NCBI GenBank assembly: GCA_013396655.1
Contig: WBMV01005093.1
Coordinates: 434,001 to 498,000, forward strand
DNA from: Campylorhamphus procurvoides
Lineage: Eukaryota > Chordata > Aves > Passeriformes > Dendrocolaptidae
DNA length: 64,000 bases
Direction of reading: 5' to 3'
This document shows, piece after piece, positions 58,885 through 64,000 of the stretch (positions within the stretch are counted from its first letter, which is position 1; each line of letters opens with the position of its first letter). A model generated the notes under the pieces. That model ran no database searches and was not told where the DNA came from. It worked only from the letters and a program-made list of their open reading frames with translations. The position numbers and the translations under genes are program-made.

Positions 58885-60640
58885 CAGCATACTTAGACGC
58901 TGGGCAGGACAGGAGAAAAATGGCTGGGGGCATAAAGGACAAAACCACATAAAGCTTAACTCAGCAGGTGTATTAAGACTCAAAATTGTTCATGTAGACT
59001 TCAAAACAAAGCATATGTGGGAACTGAACTCATCCATATGACTTGGGGCTGAGTTTGTAACAAATACTCTCGGTCCTTCACCATGGTGGCAGTGGTTTCC
59101 AGGGCCATGGGCTTGTGAAACCTCTCCAGTCAGCAGAGGGAAAAGGACACTGGATGCCCTCAGCCCACTGGGAAACACTCCTGCAGAGTGGCATTACCCT
59201 TGCTGCCACAGAGGTCGGTTACAGCTCCCAGAGACTGAGCAGGGAAGGGCTGGTTTCCATCACAAGGCTCCTCTCTGTCCTTTTGGAGATGCCATTGCCA
59301 GTTTTTTGGAGGCTGTACACAGCCTGCAGCTGAGCTGCAGCTTTGCTGCTGCCAGAGCAGCTGAGCTCATTAAGATGTAAAGGAAACAAAACTGCAGCTC
59401 CCGCTCTGCTTTGGGGGCAAACCAGGAGACCACAGAGCCCACACAGGAGACACACAGATCCCTGTGTATTTCAGACCCTCACAAAGAAGGCTGTAACCAT
59501 TTTTGATGGGGTGGCACCATTTGCCGAAGATACCTTGGCAAGAGAGACATGCCTTGCTCTCATTTGGCTTCTGCAACTGCCACTGCAAGAGGGAGGGTAG
59601 AGCCTGTGGAGGGGACCCTCTCAATAGCGCCAAATAGCAGCATGCAAACTCCTCTGGGCAGCCAGGGGATCTTATCTAGTGTCTGTAAATCTCCACATAA
59701 ATTTATGGCACTATATAAAAGTTTAAAAAGAAGGAGGAGGCTGCTGCTCTGTAAGAAAAGGAAGTGGTGGGGAAAAGAGTAGAGACAGGCTTAATTTGTG
59801 CAGTAGCCTGGAAAGAGTCCATAGGGAGTTTAAAAAGCAATTGTATTTTGGATCCTGAAATTAAGCAGCAAGCCACTCGCTGTTTGGCTGAGGGTGAAGT
59901 GGTCAAATGTCATGACATGTGAGGGAAAACAGCAGCTTTCCATCCCCTGTGGGAGCGCTGGAGTGAGGGGTTTGGATGGGGAGGGATGGTTACGGTACCA
60001 GAGGAATACAAAAAAACAAACCAAACGAAACCAAACATAGGGGAAAAAAAGCGGACAGGAAAGCATGGACAGAAATTTCAGCAGAAGGCCCAGGACTGCC
60101 ACAACAGCAACACACAGAGGCTGTAGTGTGGCTGGAGAAAGGAAGAGGATGCATGGGGTGAGAAAGGGGGAGGGTAAGGGGGGGAGGAGAGCTGGGCATT
60201 AGAAACCACTGTCAGTTTAATTTCATTTCCCAGTAAAATAAAAAAACTATTTGTAGGTACATGGATGAGAACAAGGAGATGAGATTCAGCCAAGACGGGT
60301 TTGTTAAGAACATATTGCATCAAATCAAATTAATTTCTTTGTGTGATAAAATAATAGGCTTTGTGGATATACTTGAGGTTAGCAAGACAGAGTCTTCCAA
60401 ACATCCTCCTAAGCAAACTGGGGAAGCATGCTCTAACTCGAACTCCTGCAACATGACTGAAAATCAAATTGGAAACTATATGAAAGGATTTATAGTTAAA
60501 AGCAGATTCTGTGAGGCCTCTCCCAGGACCTGGTACAAACTGTTCAGCAGGGAATAGAGATCACACCTTCATGGAGATGCTTAAAATACTTTGAACAGTG
60601 ATGTTTGTGTTTAAAAAAGGTCTTCATTTGAAATAACACA
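58885..60640. other. Noncoding stretch
   Basis: No gene is recognised. A G-rich run (GGGGGAGGGTAAGGGGGGG) lies at about 60166-60184 and may form a quadruplex. Frames up to 98 codons (60261-60557, plus) are unrecognised. Confidence 0.4.
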
Positions 60641-60654
60641 GTGTAGAAGTGTCC

Positions 60655-61215
60655 ATGCAATCTGGTGAGAAGCAGAACAGGACTGCAGTTAGTCAGAAAT
60701 AATACTTGGAGGGATGACCACCTAGTGGACCTCCTGGGAAACAGATCACAAACTGAACACAAAACAATAGGACACCATGGCAAAAGAGGAGAGCTGGGTA
60801 ACAGGAGGTGTGAGTGGGAAGAGCTGAAGCCCCAGGTGAAGCAAGCTGGCTACAAGGACTGTTCCAACACAAACAGTCCTGGCCAGTGCCAGGACCTGCC
60901 TTATGACGGACTGAAGGGAGTGGTCTCAAAGAGACAACCCACAGAGAAAGATTGGGCCAACCACAGGTCATTCTGAAGACAAAAGACTGAGGGGAAACAC
61001 GATAATTTATTTCCAAGCTAGAAAACACTGTTGCCAAGGAAAAGAGATCATTTGGTACTCTGTGTTCACAGATAATAGGAGTAACAGGAACAGGAAAAAA
61101 CTACAGAAAGGAGAGTCAGATAAAATGCAAGGGGAGCACAGCATGGATCGTGAAATCTCTGTCTCTCACGGTCTTTAAGAACAGGTTAAGCAAATATGAA
61201 CAGAAGAGCATGAAG
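60655..61215 (+). mobile_element. Diverged CR1-type LINE fragment
   Basis: Several separated words occur in the correct CR1 order. They are 'gatcacaaactgaacacaaa' (usual 'gatcacaaactgaacatgag'), 'ttatgacggactgaaggg', 'gactgaggggaaacacgata', 'ctctgtgttcacagataata', 'gtgaaatctctgtctctc' and 'ctttaagaacaggttaagca' (usual 'tttcaagaacaggttagaca'). It covers part of the 3' ORF2 end and the 3' region and is older than the copy at 37.6 kb. No open reading frame for reverse transcriptase survives. Both boundaries are approximate and the start could lie slightly upstream. Confidence 0.75.
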
Positions 61216-61795
61216 GGTGGATGTTCCTCTTTTAGGTTCGTTAAACAACCAAAGGCCCTGACAGGTCAACAACAGGCAAATATACATTCACATAGTAGTG
61301 AAATACAATTGTTGAGCACTAGCCCTTCAGTAGTAACTCCAGGTATGCAGTCTAATAACTTAATAGGACAATTTACACTATTTTGATAGAACCTGGATGC
61401 TGTGAGACCAGAATCCAGAGGTTGGATGAGTTTTACTACTACTACCTTCAATATAGCCAAATTTTCACCCTGGGTTTCCAGCTCCTTCTACCATTGCCCA
61501 CAATTCTCAGTAAGATGTTTATATCACCCATTTTTATTGGCTTTTTCTCCACTTCCTGGTCAGTTGGTCTGTGAAATGCCTAAGAGAGCCCTGGCCTTTT
61601 AAAATTATACAGAAACATATAAGGGCACAAACAGCTTTTCCCATACCGGTAGGCACTGCTGCCTGCACCCAACATGTCCTATTATCTTCATGTTTTGCTT
61701 CGCTAAGAAAGCAGGATATGGTGATGTTCATTACTGGTATAACTTCTCCTTTCATTCATCATAGCCATAATTAATTTTCTAGTATGGGTATAGGC
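61216..61795. other. Noncoding stretch, possible extension of the CR1 fragment
   Basis: The words 'gacaggtcaacaacaggcaa' and 'ggttggatgag' might belong to an eroded CR1 3' tail, but the match is not good enough to extend the element. Nothing else is recognised. Confidence 0.35.
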
Positions 61796-61816
61796 TGAGA
61801 TTTAAAGCCATCCTTG

Positions 61817-61871
61817 TGAAATGAATTAGCCCCTTTTCTCATCTTATTTGGAGTTCCCTATTGTGAATATA
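61817..61871 (+). repeat. Direct repeat copy A
   Basis: This 55-base stretch, containing TGAAATGAATTAGCCCC and CTCATCTTATTTGGAGT, recurs at 62412-62466 with 5 mismatches by eye (about 91% identity), four of them transitions. A weaker match extends upstream to AGATTTAA. Not assigned to a known repeat family. Confidence 0.85.
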
Positions 61872-62411
61872 CTCCAAGTATAATAGAGAGGCAATTTATG
61901 AGAATGAAATCTCATCTGTGTCCTATTCCTTGCCCTCTCTCTGGTGATTTTATTATGCCAGGGTGCCTCTTGCCATTTATTTAGAGGGCAGGCTGCATTT
62001 GTTGTAAGTTCAACAGGTTCTTTAGCATCTATCAGCGCACAGTGGGAAGCAGAGGCAGGCCTTGAATGCATGACATTAAACAGTCAAAGCTTGCACTTGG
62101 GGTCTGTGGGTGCAGGATGTTGCTCCACATAACATCTCAGCACCAAGGAAATCCTTGGCACAGGCTCACAGTAGTCCAAGACTCAGATTCCAGTAAGTCA
62201 GTGATCAGCCTCGGAGGAAGACCTGGGCACAGCAACCTGTGGGCATGAAGCTTGACCTGACTCAAGGCTGGTACCCTGGCACCAGCACACCTCCCATCAC
62301 TCCCAGTCTGGTGGGTAACGCAGCTGAAAATGCAAGGATGAGATGGATCAACTGTTTTCATCCAAAGAGCAGTCTGCTATTAGTGCATCTGCTCAGATTT
62401 AAGGATATCTC
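61872..62411. other. Segment between the direct repeats
   Basis: About 540 bases without a recognised gene or transposon signature. No terminal inverted repeats or A-tail were seen, so a mobile-element explanation for the flanking repeats is not supported. Confidence 0.4.
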
Positions 62412-62466
62412 TGAAATGAATTAGCCCCCTTCCTCATCTTATTTGGAGTCCCATGTTGTGAATATA
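62412..62466 (+). repeat. Direct repeat copy B
   Basis: Partner of the copy at 61817-61871, offset by 595 bases in the same orientation. The downstream flanks diverge immediately after GTGAATATA. Confidence 0.85.
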
Positions 62467-64000
62467 ATCACAGCAGTGTATGGAGAAAGCTGCCGACTTC
62501 TGGGAATAAGCATCCGGCTTTGAGAGAGCTCAGGACAGCTGAACAGAAGAAGCAAAGGTTTTTGCAAAGCAGTGCTCTGTGATGACAATTCTCCAAGGCC
62601 CAGCTCAGGGACTGTGGTGTTTGCAAGCAGCTACAGCTCCCCAGGCCTTAGGAGAAAAATTTGCACCTTTGACTTCTGTCAGAAAACTACATTTCCCTTA
62701 GTAAACTAAGGTAACTACTCAGAAACTCAAAAAGGACATGTGGCGTCAAATGTTGACTCCAAGTCTTTAAACAACAAAAAACATCATTCATAGAACGGAT
62801 CCTGGCAATCACACAGGTATAAGGGTCCTCTTTCAGTAGGACATGTGTATGTAGCTGGATCCAGGGACAAAACAACCATGGCCACCAGTGATGCCCCTAC
62901 TAGTGGCTGAGGCTGATGCACAGTCTGATGTCTGTGACTGTCATCTCCAGCTTCAAGGCTACTACACTGACAGACTAATGGCTGACCTTAACAGGCTGGG
63001 CTGCAAAGTATGGCAGCTCACAGAGCATCGAGGGCAAATGCATTTGCAGTTCAAACTGTCCTGCTCTCTGTCTTGGGAACATCTCCATCCACCTTAGCAC
63101 TGAATTTTTATTATGGATTGATCACCTGGGCAGTGTGTATGCACATTTCAGTTGAGATGAAGATAGTTTGCTGGTTTAATTTCAGCTGAGTTAAAAATGA
63201 AAATTAGAACCAGTAACTTTTCAGATTTTACCTTCAGAAAGCAGCTGCTTTTCCAGAACACTGGGATGTAGCTAATTAAAATAGCACGTATCATCCTAAC
63301 ATCATATCCTCACTACTGAACTTCTAACCTGACATAAATACATTGCATACTATAACCTGTTTCTCCCGATTATTAACCTTGAACGTGGCAACCTATAAAT
63401 CATCAGTGAAACAGCTGGTGCTCAGCATTGCCCCAAAGGTGTATGATTACGATCATTTTATATATATCTTGGTATGCAGACATGAAAAATTCATTGAAGA
63501 GCTTGGTATTGTAAGACTTATTGTAATGAATTTTCTTAAAAACATAGATCATGTTTAAAATAGATGTCTACTCATTATAATGCAGCCATTTATATCTTCT
63601 TGAATTACTTGTGCATAGCTTGGCTGACTTCTAAAGTTCAAATGTAATTCCTAAACAAATTCAGAGTGGTCAGCTTGCCTGTACTTCAGGGTGACATTTT
63701 CATTTTTAGCTTTATGCCTTTATTTCTATGGCGGTTAGGACTCAAACTAGCAAAAATATTGAAAGGATTACAGATTTTTCCCCACTGGAGATTTCCCTGC
63801 AATACTTGGTGTTACATCAATCACTACTGGGATTTCAGTAGCTGCCGTTACCATTTTAGCAGTGAGGATGGTAACTGTAGAGTCACCTGAGGTTTGGTGC
63901 CAGCAAACACAAGGATTGTGCAATTGTAAGTCAGTAATAAAGCCAAAGGGATTAAACATACCATAAACCATGATATGAAACCAGAACTTGGAAAGGAGCT
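62467..64000. other. Noncoding stretch, AT-rich towards the end
   Basis: No gene is recognised. About 63260-63580 is AT-rich with a 71-codon frame (63343-63558, plus) of unknown nature. The window ends in unique sequence. Confidence 0.4.

Noticed and set aside
61872..62411. Possible mobile element bounded by the 55-bp direct repeats
   Set aside because: No terminal inverted repeats, A-tail, primer-binding site or coding remnant was seen, and the repeats are too long to be target-site duplications.
1..64000. CRISPR arrays, bacterial operons, tRNA or rRNA genes
   Set aside because: No regularly spaced repeats, cloverleaf-like sequences or rRNA motifs were seen, and the CR1 content marks the window as vertebrate.

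Overview
The window reads as vertebrate, most likely bird, nuclear DNA. Coding density is effectively nil: stops are frequent in all six frames and no open frame exceeds 218 codons. There are no bacterial-type operons, and CpG is depleted except in a few islands. The recognisable mobile elements are truncated 3' ends of CR1-type LINEs, the dominant interspersed repeat of birds and other sauropsids. Repeat density is low, which favours a bird over a turtle or crocodile. I recognised no protein-coding exon, tRNA, rRNA or known microRNA. The window is best treated as intergenic or long-intron DNA.

Layout. 0-5 kb holds an old CR1 remnant next to a perfect 20-bp palindrome, a sharply bounded CpG-rich island (about 2.89-3.35 kb, the best promoter or first-exon candidate), a CA-type microsatellite, a G-quadruplex-type G tract and a palindromic old repeat. 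5-16 kb is plain AT-rich DNA. 16-20.2 kb has a minus-strand CR1 3' end and two further diverged repeats with a TGACTTCAATGG-like core. 20-26 kb is mostly unique AT-rich DNA with a homeodomain-site-rich stretch near 22.9 kb. 26.1-26.8 kb is a microsatellite cluster (80-nt purine run, CA repeats). 27-36.4 kb is more GC-rich and includes a GGA repeat and enhancer-like motif clusters. 37.0-37.9 kb has two adjacent hairpins and the cleanest CR1 copy. 40-52 kb is GC-richer with simple repeats. 52.6-62.5 kb contains a 55-bp tandem duplication, a perfect 13-bp-arm hairpin, an AT-rich forkhead-site stretch, a longer diverged CR1 fragment and a 91%-identical 55-bp direct repeat pair 595 bp apart.

Functionally, any role of this window is likely to be regulatory. 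Several AT-rich segments with dense homeodomain, RUNX, TCF, E-box or forkhead-like words are flagged as possible enhancers. That is inference from motif content only, because conservation cannot be measured here. I found no convincing new biological system. The most useful follow-ups are the orphan CpG island, the perfect inverted repeats and the local duplications.
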